From Bacteroidales bacterium (GTDB lineage Bacteria; Bacteroidota; Bacteroidia; Bacteroidales; UBA932), in the NCBI GenBank assembly GCA_017447815.1, contig JAFSMS010000042.1:1-48633 (forward strand): a stretch of DNA of 48,633 bases. The letters are read 5' to 3'. Below, one piece after another: positions 1 to 7,978 of the stretch (positions are counted from its first letter, which is position 1; each line of letters begins with the position of its first letter). The notes under the pieces were generated by a model, which worked only from the letters and a program-made list of their open reading frames with translations, made no database searches and was not told the origin of the DNA. Made by a program: the position numbers and the translations under genes.

Positions 1-11
1 CATGGCAAAAT

Positions 12-36
12 CCTGAGCAACTTTTTGTTGCTCAGG
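12..36. terminator. Perfect hairpin at the left edge
   Basis: The arms CCTGAGCAAC (12-21) and GTTGCTCAGG (27-36) are perfectly complementary, 10 bp, around a TTTTT loop. A short T-rich stretch follows on the minus strand (ATTTT) but no clear T tract follows on the plus strand. It may end transcription from a gene to the left of the window and so insulate the SusC promoter region. The neighbouring gene is outside the window, so the role is inferred from structure only. Confidence 0.45.
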
Positions 37-106
37 TACTTATAAAGAAAGTTAAACTAAAGTGCTGCGGAATTAAGGAAATACACGAAGTATTAAAAAA
101 AAAGGT

Positions 107-114
107 TATATTTG
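107..114 (+). promoter_or_regulatory. Possible -7 box upstream of the SusC gene
   Basis: TATATTTG matches the Bacteroidota -7 consensus TAnnTTTG. No TTG/TTTG lies at the expected 19-21 bases upstream, so this is only a half match. The region 1-250 is very AT-rich compared with the genes and would give a 5' leader of about 135 bases, long enough for regulation, but I see no recognisable riboswitch in it. Confidence 0.3.
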
Positions 115-250
115 CCTATTAAAACCGTTAAAACTTATTAAAAATATTGGCTAACCTATAAATAATCCCATTTATTCACAAATAATTACTGTTTACATAG
201 TAAGAGAATCTAAACCTTCAAAATACTATTATTAACCCTTAAAACCAACA

Positions 251-3200
251 ATGCACATGAAAAATCTCTTTTTAAGAGTGACCATGACTTTGGCACTGCT
301 CGCAGGCTGCACCGCAGCCTTTGCGCAGTCCACGGTCAAAGGTACTGTGAAAGATGCTGCCGGTGAACCTGTCATCGGAGCAGCAGTGCAGGTTGCAGGA
401 ACCCACAACGGTACCATTACCGAGCTGGACGGTTCCTTTGCACTCCCGGGCGTCCGTCAGGGCGACAAGCTGGAGATTTCCTGCATCGGTTATTCCGGCC
501 AGACCATCACCTGGAATGGCGGCGCCGTGAATGTGGTGCTTGCCGAAGATGCAGAAATGCTGGAAGGCACCGTGGTGACGGCTCTCGGTATCCGCAGGGA
601 CCAGAAGGCCCTGGGATATTCCGTGACCGAAATGAAAGGTGAAGAACTGGACCACAACGTGATTAACCCGGTCTCTGCCCTCCAGGGCAAGGTGGCCGGT
701 CTGGAAATTTCCGGATCTGACGGTGGTATGTTCGGTTCCTCCAAGATTATCATCCGTGGTGCTTCCACCCTGTCCGGAAACAACCAGCCCATCTACGTGG
801 TGGACGGTGTCATTCTGGACAACGCTTACAAGAACGGTGATGCCGACTGGAGCCAGACGGACCGCGACTGGGGTAATGAACTGAAGAACCTGAACCCGGA
901 TGACTTTGCTACCGTTTCTGTGCTGAAAGGCGCAGCCGCTACGGCCCTTTACGGCTCCCGCGGTCTGAACGGCGCCGTGGTGATTACCACCAAGAGCGGT
1001 AAGGGCACCAGAGGTCTGGGCATCACCTTCTCCCAGACCGTGGGTGTTGACTATGTTTATGGCGGCCCTACCTTCCAGAATGAATTCGGTGAAGGTTATC
1101 CTTCTTTGTACAGTGATGACCCCGAGTCCATGTGGAACTGGAACTATTTCAACACCAAGAACGGTGTTGCAACTATCTATGGCGCCGGCGGAGAGCAAAT
1201 CGGAATGTCTTACGGTCCTAAATTCGACGGTCGCGACGTCCTGGATTATGACGATTCCGTGATTAAATGGGAAGCCAAGAAGAACAACTTCCGTGAGGCC
1301 TACAACCTGGGCTGGAACACCAATACCAACGTGTCCCTGCAGGCCGGTAACGACCGCTCCAGCATCTACACCTCCCTTTCCTACAAGCATGCCAACGGTA
1401 CAACTCCGAACAACTCCTTCAACCGTTTCGCTTTCATGGCCAAGGCCAGCCACAAGATTACGGACTGGATGGAAGTGGAAGCCGGCGTGAACTTTGCCAA
1501 CTCCACCCCCCGCGGCGGTGAAACCAACTTCGGTGAAATGTTCATCGACGGTAACTGGAGCCGTTTGTACGACTCCAAGTACTGGAGAACGCGTTATCAG
1601 AGCCAGTACGGCGGTGTTGCCAGCGCTGCGTATGGCGACGAATACGGCTATGCCCCCGGTCGTGGCACCTGGTTCGCCCTCAACAATACCGAGCGCTATC
1701 AGAAGGAAACCTCCGTGCGTCCCAACGTAAAGCTCACCATCACCTTCGCTCCCTGGCTCAAGTGGGTTACCGAAGGCAACTACAACTACTACTATGTCCG
1801 CTCTGAGACCAAGGAACTGGGTAGTGGCTATATGAACGAGGGCGGTAGCTACGCCATGGGCCTCTCCACCAAGGAGCAGTCCAACCTGAATACCAACCTT
1901 ATGTTCAACAAAGATTTTGGTACAGACTGGAATCTGAATGCCTTCATCCGCGGTGAATTCTACCACAACTTCCAGCAGAGCATGAGCCAAAGCACCAGCG
2001 GCGGCCTCATCGTTCCCGGACAGTATTTCATCGCCAACTCCAAGAACACGCCCAACTGGGGCTCCTCCATCAGCGGAGAAAAGACCATCCTTTCCCTGGC
2101 CGGTCAGGTTGCCCTCTCCTGGCGCAATCAGGTTTTCCTGGAACTCACCGGCCGTAACGACTGGTCTTCCTCTCTCGTATATGCCGACCAGCACGGAAAC
2201 TACTCCTACTTCTACCCGTCCGTATCCGGCTCCTGGATTGTTTCCGACACCTTCCGTGATTCCTTCCCCAACTGGATTTCCTTCCTGAAGCTCCGCGCTT
2301 CCTGGGCACAGGTGGGTAACGATACGGATGCCTATCGTATCAACACAGCCTATACGCTGCGCACCAACACCACCAATGCCGGAAACACCTATGGCTTGGA
2401 AATCCCCACCACAGCCTACGCCACGGATCTTCGTCCCGAGCGTAAGAACTCCTGGGAAGTAGGTCTGGACTGGAGAGTGCTCAACAATCGCATCGGCCTT
2501 GACTTTACCTTCTATAAGGAGAACACCAAGGATCAGATCATGACCATCGCCGTTCCTTATGTTTCCGGTATCTCCAGCCAGCTGGTGAACGCCGGTAACA
2601 TCCAGAACACCGGTCTGGAAATTGCGCTGAACACCACCCCCGTCGAAACCAAGGACTGGACTTGGGATTTGAACTTCATCTATACCAAGAACAATTCCAA
2701 GATTATCTCCCTGCACGAGAATGTGGCCGACTTCATCACCCTTACCGGTATGTCCAACTATGGTAACTACCGTATCGCCTCCACTGCCAAGGTGGGCGGT
2801 CCTTACGGTGTCCTGATGACTGACAAGCTGCCTAAGATTGATCCCGAGACCGGCATGAAGCTTCTCTCCACCGCGCAGCAGCGTTATGGTATGACCTGGT
2901 ATGAGCGCTCCGGTGTTGTGGAGGAACTCGGTTCCATGCTGCCCAAGTTCCTGGGCGGTATCAACACCACCCTGCGTTACAAGGATTTCTCCCTGCGCGT
3001 GCAGTTAGACGCCCGCTTCGGCGGCAAGGTGGCCATCTATGGTTCCCACTACGGTACTGCATACGGTTACCTCGCCACTTCCCTCGTTGGCCGTGATGCC
3101 GAACACGGTGGTATCACCTATACCTCCGGCTATGACGGAAAGACCTATGACGACGGTGTCATTCCTGACGGTGCCTTCGCTGCCGGAACTGTCCTCTACA

Positions 3201-3601
3201 AACCGGACGGCAGTACCTACACCGTGGGCAACGTAGCCGAATCCTACCAGTCCCTGTATGAAAGGGGCATCCTGGAGCCTGTACACCAGAGCTACTGGAT
3301 GTTCCGTACCAACGCCTGGGGCCAGGGAACCGTCAACGACAACTGGGTAAGAGACCTCAACTACATCGCCCTGCGCGAGGTGGCCCTTACTTGGCGTCTC
3401 CCTGAAAAGTGGGCCCGTGCCATCCGTGCCAAAGGTGCATCCATCACCCTGGCCGGCCGCAACCTCGGCTACCTGCTGAACTCCCTGCCCAACAACTTCA
3501 ATCCCGAGTCCCTGCGCGGTACTCAGGCCTCTCAGTTCATGATCCGTTCCGTAAGCCCTTACACGGCAAACTTCACGGGCACTATCAACATTTCCTTCTA
3601 A
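251..3601 (+). CDS. SusC/RagA-family TonB-linked outer membrane transporter
   Basis: Energised outer-membrane importer that works with a SusD-type lipoprotein lid to take up oligosaccharides or peptides. 1116 residues. A signal peptide ends at about AFA-Q (residue 25). A carboxypeptidase-regulatory-like beta domain follows (about 30-110, GTVKDAAGEPVIGA), then the plug domain (about 115-245, with IYVVDG near 181 and GLNGAVVITTKSG near 238) and a long beta-barrel ending in an aromatic residue (NISF), as the family requires. The ATG at 257 (MKNLF) is an equally good start. The SusD partner begins 21 bp downstream, so the two are surely co-transcribed. No glycosidase, sulfatase, anti-sigma or hybrid two-component regulator is adjacent, so the substrate cannot be predicted. 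Confidence 0.95.
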   Translation: MHMKNLFLRVTMTLALLAGCTAAFAQSTVKGTVKDAAGEPVIGAAVQVAGTHNGTITELDGSFALPGVRQGDKLEISCIGYSGQTITWNGGAVNVVLAEDAEMLEGTVVTALGIRRDQKALGYSVTEMKGEELDHNVINPVSALQGKVAGLEISGSDGGMFGSSKIIIRGASTLSGNNQPIYVVDGVILDNAYKNGDADWSQTDRDWGNELKNLNPDDFATVSVLKGAAATALYGSRGLNGAVVITTKSGKGTRGLGITFSQTVGVDYVYGGPTFQNEFGEGYPSLYSDDPESMWNWNYFNTKNGVATIYGAGGEQIGMSYGPKFDGRDVLDYDDSVIKWEAKKNNFREAYNLGWNTNTNVSLQAGNDRSSIYTSLSYKHANGTTPNNSFNRFAFMAKASHKITDWMEVEAGVNFANSTPRGGETNFGEMFIDGNWSRLYDSKYWRTRYQSQYGGVASAAYGDEYGYAPGRGTWFALNNTERYQKETSVRPNVKLTITFAPWLKWVTEGNYNYYYVRSETKELGSGYMNEGGSYAMGLSTKEQSNLNTNLMFNKDFGTDWNLNAFIRGEFYHNFQQSMSQSTSGGLIVPGQYFIANSKNTPNWGSSISGEKTILSLAGQVALSWRNQVFLELTGRNDWSSSLVYADQHGNYSYFYPSVSGSWIVSDTFRDSFPNWISFLKLRASWAQVGNDTDAYRINTAYTLRTNTTNAGNTYGLEIPTTAYATDLRPERKNSWEVGLDWRVLNNRIGLDFTFYKENTKDQIMTIAVPYVSGISSQLVNAGNIQNTGLEIALNTTPVETKDWTWDLNFIYTKNNSKIISLHENVADFITLTGMSNYGNYRIASTAKVGGPYGVLMTDKLPKIDPETGMKLLSTAQQRYGMTWYERSGVVEELGSMLPKFLGGINTTLRYKDFSLRVQLDARFGGKVAIYGSHYGTAYGYLATSLVGRDAEHGGITYTSGYDGKTYDDGVIPDGAFAAGTVLYKPDGSTYTVGNVAESYQSLYERGILEPVHQSYWMFRTNAWGQGTVNDNWVRDLNYIALREVALTWRLPEKWARAIRAKGASITLAGRNLGYLLNSLPNNFNPESLRGTQASQFMIRSVSPYTANFTGTINISF

Positions 3602-3622
3602 CAACTCAATGCTGAATATATC

Positions 3623-5554
3623 ATGAAAAAGAAATTTTATATTGTTGCATTAGTAGCTTTGAGTTCCCTTCTCCTGTCCGGTTGCGCAAAGGAATTTGCC
3701 GAACTGAACAAGAGCAAGACCGCTGTCTCCACCCCGAATGCCAGCCAGCTTTTCTATGAATCCGTAGTCAAGTTTGAACCTCAGGGCTACCTGGAGTGGT
3801 ACTACAACGCTCCCATGATGTATACCTGGAGCCAGTGGGGTGTTCCCACGGGCGGATATACCACCTCTTTCACCACTACCACCGAAACCGGCGACAAGGG
3901 TAACAAGAGCATCGACGTGCTTCGCTACGCCAATGAAATCATGCACTACATTGAAGGTCTGGAGAGCGACTCCGACAAGGCTACCAATATGCCCTACTAC
4001 TACGCCTCCAAAGTGCTGGCCATCTATCTGGGCATCTTCGATACGGACCTGTACGGCTCCCGTGCCTATACCCAGGCTGCCAACTACCTCTACGGTGGAA
4101 CCCTCACTCCCGAATTCGACACGCAGGCCACGCTGTTTGACACCTGGCTTAAAGAACTGGACGAGTGTATTGCCGGTTTCCAGGCCGACGGTGCCGCCAT
4201 CCAGTCCTCCCAGGATGTGGTGTTCAAAGGTGACCTGACCAAGTGGGCCAAGTTTGCCAACTCCCTGAAGCTTCGTATCGCCGTCCGTCTCCTGAGCCAG
4301 GACAAGGCCAAAGCCCAGAGCATCGCCAACGCCGTAGTGAGCGCCAGTTGCGGTTACATCAGCACGGTGGATGACGATGTCCTCTTCAACAAAGCCACCG
4401 TTTCCTCTGAGAGTGACGACGTCATCTATCACTGGAACAACGGTTTCATGACCGGCATCGGCGCCAACGAGAACGTGGTTGACTTCATGGTGAATAACCT
4501 GGATCCCCGCGTACGCTTCTGCTATACCAAGAACAGCTGGTCGTCCAAGATTATCCAGGCCTATTACGACCGTGGCAAAGACATTCCCGATTTCATCGAG
4601 GAAGACGTGAATTACTCGGTTGACGCCAGTGGCAAGAAGAAGTTCGAAAGCTTCAAGGCCCCCGGCGAGCCCTGGGTGCGTTACCATGGTCTGCCGGCCG
4701 ATTTTGAAGCCGGCATGCAGAACACGGCCAACTACAACGAGTGGATGTTTGATGCCTCCCACTTCCAGATTTACAAGCTGAACGAAGACGGAACGGAAAG
4801 CTCTGACGGTGGCAAGTCCTATCGTTGCTGGTCCTACTTCAACCTGATGATGGTGACAGGCCGTACCTATCAGCCTTCCAGCTTCTTCTCCACCACGCCG
4901 GATGATGCGTTCTCCATTTCCAGCAACAGCCGTCCTTGGTATGGTTTGTACCTGGGCGCCGGTGAAGTGAACCTCTACCTGGCCGAATTCGCCTTATACA
5001 ACAATGGCAGCCTGGGTGGCAAGACCGCCGAAGAGTACTACACCGCCGGCCTTACCGCCTCCGTACAGGAGTACGATACGCTGAACAAGTTGAACCAGTG
5101 CATGTACTATGGCACCACTTACGGATATGATCCCGTAGATGCGGTCATTGACCTGAAGGATGGCGAAATTGACACCATGCTGGCCCAGGCCGACTACCAG
5201 CTCACCGGTTCCAACACGGAGAAGCTGGAGAAGATTTTCCTGCAGGAGCTTATCCACTTCACCATGTTCCCGAACGAGAGCTATGTAACCTCCCGCCGCT
5301 CCGGTTATCCGAAGTTCGGTTCCAGCCTGGTTCCCCGTATCGACTTCTCTGCCGTTCCCGTGACGCAGATTCCCCGTCGCTTCGACACCGGTATGCCGGT
5401 CAATACGGATATCATGTATGATAACCTGATGAAGGCCTACCAGGAACAGGGCTTTACGCCTACCTCCCGTGGCGAGAATGGTGCCATCCTGCACAACGAG
5501 CGCGTATGGTATGACAAGGGTGCACCCGAGTGGGGCGCCGGCCAGACGCTGTAG
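3623..5554 (+). CDS. SusD/RagB-family nutrient-binding outer membrane lipoprotein
   Basis: Surface lipoprotein that caps the SusC transporter and binds its substrate. 643 residues. The lipoprotein signal is clear: MKKK, a hydrophobic core and lipobox LLSG-C with Cys21. The body resembles the SusD-like group with TPR-type helices near the N-terminus (about residues 90-220, including the YLGIFDTDLYG region typical of this subgroup) and an irregular C-terminal half ending in the usual RRFDTGMPVNTD-like segment. It is at the long end for the family. It lies 21 bp after susC and is followed by a strong terminator, which closes a two-gene unit. Substrate unknown. Confidence 0.93.
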   Translation: MKKKFYIVALVALSSLLLSGCAKEFAELNKSKTAVSTPNASQLFYESVVKFEPQGYLEWYYNAPMMYTWSQWGVPTGGYTTSFTTTTETGDKGNKSIDVLRYANEIMHYIEGLESDSDKATNMPYYYASKVLAIYLGIFDTDLYGSRAYTQAANYLYGGTLTPEFDTQATLFDTWLKELDECIAGFQADGAAIQSSQDVVFKGDLTKWAKFANSLKLRIAVRLLSQDKAKAQSIANAVVSASCGYISTVDDDVLFNKATVSSESDDVIYHWNNGFMTGIGANENVVDFMVNNLDPRVRFCYTKNSWSSKIIQAYYDRGKDIPDFIEEDVNYSVDASGKKKFESFKAPGEPWVRYHGLPADFEAGMQNTANYNEWMFDASHFQIYKLNEDGTESSDGGKSYRCWSYFNLMMVTGRTYQPSSFFSTTPDDAFSISSNSRPWYGLYLGAGEVNLYLAEFALYNNGSLGGKTAEEYYTAGLTASVQEYDTLNKLNQCMYYGTTYGYDPVDAVIDLKDGEIDTMLAQADYQLTGSNTEKLEKIFLQELIHFTMFPNESYVTSRRSGYPKFGSSLVPRIDFSAVPVTQIPRRFDTGMPVNTDIMYDNLMKAYQEQGFTPTSRGENGAILHNERVWYDKGAPEWGAGQTL

Positions 5555-5570
5555 CCTAATGTATTTCAAC

Positions 5571-5607
5571 AAAGGAAGCCGGACTGCCACAGTTTGGCTT
5601 CCTTTTT
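5571..5607 (+). terminator. Intrinsic terminator after the SusC/SusD pair
   Basis: AAAGGAAGCC (5571-5580) pairs with GGCTTCCTTT (5596-5605) across a 15-base loop, and the right arm runs into a T tract (5603-5607). It lies 17 bp after the SusD stop codon and should separate the pair from the gene at 5634. Confidence 0.8.
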
Positions 5608-5633
5608 GAGCTGATAAAGCCAAAACATTTTCC

Positions 5634-6269
5634 ATGAAAAAACTTTTGAGCACAATCCTTATCCTTTGCCTTGGCGCCAGTTTGGCGCATGCTGCCATTT
5701 CCGTCCCTTTGTTCCCGGAGTTCAAGCATGCTACGGTTTACATGAAGAACCACAGCCGGATTGTAGCGCCCATGAACTACGACATGAGTGCCGACAAAAT
5801 GTACTACAAGGACGGCGAAACTGTGATGGAACTCTCCTTGGATAATCCTGTTGACAGTATTGTCTGGGCCGGGGAGCACAGTTTTGTATTGATGAACGGA
5901 AAATTCTGCGAGCGCGTGAAACTAAGCGGAAAGCCCGTACTGGTGCAGTGGCGTCTCAAGAAGGTGAGTATCGGCAAAAGCGGAGCCTTGGGAGCCAATA
6001 CCCAGAGCGGCAATGTCGTGGAGATGAATCTTTCCGGAATGGGGATGTATGGTGCAGGGGAAACCGGAAGCGTCGAGAACTTCAAATACACAAACACCAA
6101 CATTTATTTCATTCCTACGGGAAACGGCATCAAACGGATAAGTTCGTTGAAGCAACTGTACAAAGCGTTCCCCGCCAAGGCCGAAGCCGCCAAGGCATTT
6201 GCAAAAAGTCTGGATTTAACCCAGTATCAGGATTTCATGAAACTGATTGCCTTCTGTTTGGAAGACTAA
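5634..6269 (+). CDS. Secreted protein of unknown function, 211 aa
   Basis: Not recognised as a named family. The first 20 residues form a signal peptide with a likely cut after AHA. The mature part starts with beta-rich sequence (FKHATVYMKNHSRIVAPMNYD, KMYYKDGETVMEL, DNPVDSIVWAGEHSFV), a pattern I associate with small exported Bacteroidota proteins, and ends in a helical tail rich in Ala and Lys (KAFPAKAEAAKAFAKSL). It stands between two terminators (5571-5607 and 6290-6322) and is therefore probably a single-gene transcript. No recognisable promoter box is visible in the 27 bases before its start. Location is periplasm or outer membrane; function unknown. Confidence 0.75.
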   Translation: MKKLLSTILILCLGASLAHAAISVPLFPEFKHATVYMKNHSRIVAPMNYDMSADKMYYKDGETVMELSLDNPVDSIVWAGEHSFVLMNGKFCERVKLSGKPVLVQWRLKKVSIGKSGALGANTQSGNVVEMNLSGMGMYGAGETGSVENFKYTNTNIYFIPTGNGIKRISSLKQLYKAFPAKAEAAKAFAKSLDLTQYQDFMKLIAFCLED

Positions 6270-6289
6270 CGTGAACCCTGTTCCTTTTT

Positions 6290-6322
6290 GGGCGACCCTC
6301 TCACCGGGCCGCCCTTTTTTTT
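6290..6322 (+). terminator. Intrinsic terminator after the 211-aa secreted protein
   Basis: GGGCG-A-CCC pairs with GGG-C-CGCCC (5 bp, one mismatch, 3 bp) and is followed directly by eight T residues (6315-6322). It is positioned 20 bp after the stop codon. Confidence 0.8.
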
Positions 6323-6368
6323 CCTCATTGACCGCCCCCGAACGTGAGCGGGAGCGTGCGGGGAATGA

Positions 6369-6400
6369 TTTGCCTCTTTCCGGATTTTGTTATATCTTTG
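6369..6400 (+). promoter_or_regulatory. Bacteroidota-type promoter for the toxin-antitoxin pair
   Basis: TTTG at 6369-6372, a 20-base spacer, then TATCTTTG at 6393-6400: an exact match to the Bacteroidota housekeeping promoter (TTTG, 19-21 bases, TAnnTTTG). The first in-frame ATG (6407) lies only 6 bases after the -7 box, so the mRNA is probably leaderless or has at most a few untranslated bases. Confidence 0.75.
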
Positions 6401-6406
6401 TCGAAA

Positions 6407-6715
6407 ATGTTATACAAAATGGAAACGGCAAGCATACAGACAGCTTTTCGATTCCCGCCCGAACTGGTAGCAAGAATCAAGCGCGAAGCCAAACGGAACA
6501 AGAAATCCGTAAATGCCTATGTGACGGAGATTCTGGACAGGGAAACCCGTTTGGAATGGCCAAAACTTCCCAAGGACTATAAGGTCTCACAGAGTATTCT
6601 GGATTTACGGATGCCCGGTCATTTCATTCCGCCGACGGAGGCGCAGTTGACAAGTGATCCCAAATTAAGATATCTGTGGAATAAACATTACTTGCAAAAT
6701 GGCCAGAAGGATTAA
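6407..6715 (+). CDS. Ribbon-helix-helix antitoxin-like protein
   Basis: Likely DNA-binding antitoxin of a type II toxin-antitoxin pair. 102 residues from the ATG at 6407; a second ATG at 6419 would give 98. The N-terminal segment SIQTAFRFPPELVARIKREA followed by KKSVNAYVTEILDRE has the beta strand-helix-helix pattern of Arc/MetJ-type repressors, and the C-terminal half would wrap the toxin. The open frame extends upstream to 6344, but that would place the start before the promoter, so 6407 is preferred. It overlaps the downstream PIN gene by 17 bp, typical of translational coupling. Autorepression at 6369-6400 is likely by analogy with the family and not shown here. Confidence 0.8.
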   Translation: MLYKMETASIQTAFRFPPELVARIKREAKRNKKSVNAYVTEILDRETRLEWPKLPKDYKVSQSILDLRMPGHFIPPTEAQLTSDPKLRYLWNKHYLQNGQKD

Positions 6716-7148
6716 AGTATTTCTGGACACCAACGTGCTATTGGATGTTCTCTGCGAGGAAAGACGCCCCTACTCGGAAGCGTCCAGAATTGTTTTCCAA
6801 GCCATAAAATCGGGGCTGTTGGAAGGCGAACTCACTACCCAAAGTTTTCTGGATGCCAGTTATATCCTTTGCCGGGGCAGGAATAACCCAGCCCTGTCGG
6901 AGAGATTATTACGGTTAATGGATTTTATCAATGTCGATTCCATTGATTCGTTCAACATCCGGGAGGCGCTCGCCACACCGAAAGGGGATTTCGAAGACGA
7001 CGCCCAATATGCCTGCGCGATAGAGGGCGCCTGTGATATCTTTTTAACCCACGATCAGGAATTGATCAAACAATACAAGGACGTCAATCCACATATCCGG
7101 TTCTACACCCCTCAGGAGTTTGTCGCAAAATTGAAAGAAAAATCGTAA
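6699..7148 (+). CDS. PIN-domain toxin (VapC-like ribonuclease)
   Basis: Predicted metal-dependent endoribonuclease toxin. 149 residues, the usual PIN size. The first acidic residue is in VFLDTNVLLDVL (Asp10). The second acidic cluster is GDFEDDAQYACA (Asp97, Asp100, Asp101), and FLTHDQ (Asp119) occupies the fourth position, where many family members have Asn or Asp. These residues would bind Mg2+ in the active site, so it looks intact. It overlaps the antitoxin gene by 17 bp. The RNA target cannot be deduced. A PIN paired with a ribbon-helix-helix partner fits VapBC-like modules. Confidence 0.85.
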   Translation: MARRIKVFLDTNVLLDVLCEERRPYSEASRIVFQAIKSGLLEGELTTQSFLDASYILCRGRNNPALSERLLRLMDFINVDSIDSFNIREALATPKGDFEDDAQYACAIEGACDIFLTHDQELIKQYKDVNPHIRFYTPQEFVAKLKEKS

Positions 7149-7153
7149 TTTTG
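7146..7153 (+). promoter_or_regulatory. Possible -7 box for the CBM9-like/GH92 genes
   Basis: TAATTTTG fits TAnnTTTG, but the nearest upstream TTTG (7119-7122) is 23 bases away, outside the usual 19-21 spacing. It overlaps the end of the PIN gene (stop at 7146-7148). If used, the transcript would start a few bases before the ATG at 7163. Confidence 0.35.
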
Positions 7154-7162
7154 TAAGATTAA

Positions 7163-7924
7163 ATGAACCACAGCATGAAACGATTTTTACTCCCTGCCCT
7201 TCTTGTGATGGCCTGCGCATGCGGGCAAAAGGCTCCTGAGGCCCCTGAGGCCCGTGTTTACAATGCCCCCAAGGCCACCGGCACCCTGATAATCGACGGT
7301 ATCCTGGATGAGGCCGACTGGCAGAACGCTCCCCTGAGCGAAGCCTTTGCCGACATCCGCGGCGTGGACTTCGAGCCGAAGCCCACCAAACAGACCCACA
7401 TGAAAATGCTCTGGGACGATGAAAACCTGTACATCGCCGGCATCATCGAGGAGGACAACGTAACCGCCTCGCTCACCCAGCACGACGCCATTATCTATAA
7501 GGACAATGATTGGGAAGTGTTCATCGACCCGGACCAGGACTGCCGTTTCTACTTTGAAATTGAACTGAACGCCCTGAACACGGTGATGGACCTCCTGATG
7601 GACCGTCCGTACCGGGACGGGGGCAAGTTCTATCTCCCCTGGGACCTGCGCGGCCTCAAAACCGCCGTACACGTGAACGGAACGCTGAACGACCCTTCGG
7701 ACAAAGACACCGGATGGACCGTGGAGATGGCCATTCCCGTGGCTTCGCTCTGTGTCGATTTCCAGAAGCCGGAGGAACTCCTGCAGAAAGACTGGAAAAT
7801 CGGCTTCTCCCGCGTAGAGTGGCTCAAGGCCGGCGGCCCGGAAGAGAACTGGGTCTGGAATCCCACCGGCATGGTGGATATGCACCAGCCGGAAAGATGG
7901 GGTGTACTGCATTTTGCGAAATAG
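7163..7924 (+). CDS. Lipoprotein with CBM9-like carbohydrate-binding domain
   Basis: Probable cell-surface or periplasmic lipoprotein that binds sugars. 253 residues from 7163; the ATG at 7175 (MKRFLLP) is an alternative start. Signal peptide and lipobox (VMACAC-G). After the lipid anchor comes a family-9-like carbohydrate-binding fold: IIDGILDEADWQNAPLSEAF, then MLWDDENLYIAGIIEEDNV and DNDWEVFIDPDQD, the characteristic order for this group, and GWTVEMAIP near residue 190. It precedes a GH92 mannosidase by 54 bp, suggesting joint work on mannose-containing glycans. The stop codon TAG lies at the edge of a dispersed repeat (7923-7971). No catalytic domain is present. Confidence 0.82.
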   Translation: MNHSMKRFLLPALLVMACACGQKAPEAPEARVYNAPKATGTLIIDGILDEADWQNAPLSEAFADIRGVDFEPKPTKQTHMKMLWDDENLYIAGIIEEDNVTASLTQHDAIIYKDNDWEVFIDPDQDCRFYFEIELNALNTVMDLLMDRPYRDGGKFYLPWDLRGLKTAVHVNGTLNDPSDKDTGWTVEMAIPVASLCVDFQKPEELLQKDWKIGFSRVEWLKAGGPEENWVWNPTGMVDMHQPERWGVLHFAK

Positions 7925-7971
7925 ATTCTTCGCTTCACTCAGAATGACATCTTCGCTTCGCTCAGAATGAC
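7923..7971. repeat. Dispersed repeat, copy 1 (two units)
   Basis: Two tandem units: AGATTCTTCGCTTCACTCAG.. (7923-7948) and ATCTTCGCTTCGCTCAG.. (7949-7971), each ending AGAATGAC. On the other strand it reads CATTCTGA..GAAGAATCT. Related pairs occur at 35422-35467 and 38007-38051. The TAG stop of the upstream gene (7922-7924) overlaps the repeat edge. The repeat accidentally supplies an ATG at 7967 in frame with the next gene. I recognise this type as a widely seen intergenic repeat whose origin is not established. Confidence 0.85.
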
Positions 7972-7978
7972 AATCAAT

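Noticed and set aside
272-2716. 814-codon open frame on the strand opposite the SusC gene
   Set aside because: Antisense shadow. The translation is repetitive, rich in Gly, Val and His, and has no domain; the SusC frame fully explains the region.
7923-7971. Start of the GH92 gene at the ATG at 7967
   Set aside because: That ATG is part of the dispersed repeat (AGAATGACA) and adds four residues before MKKILF; the ATG at 7979 gives a standard lipoprotein signal.
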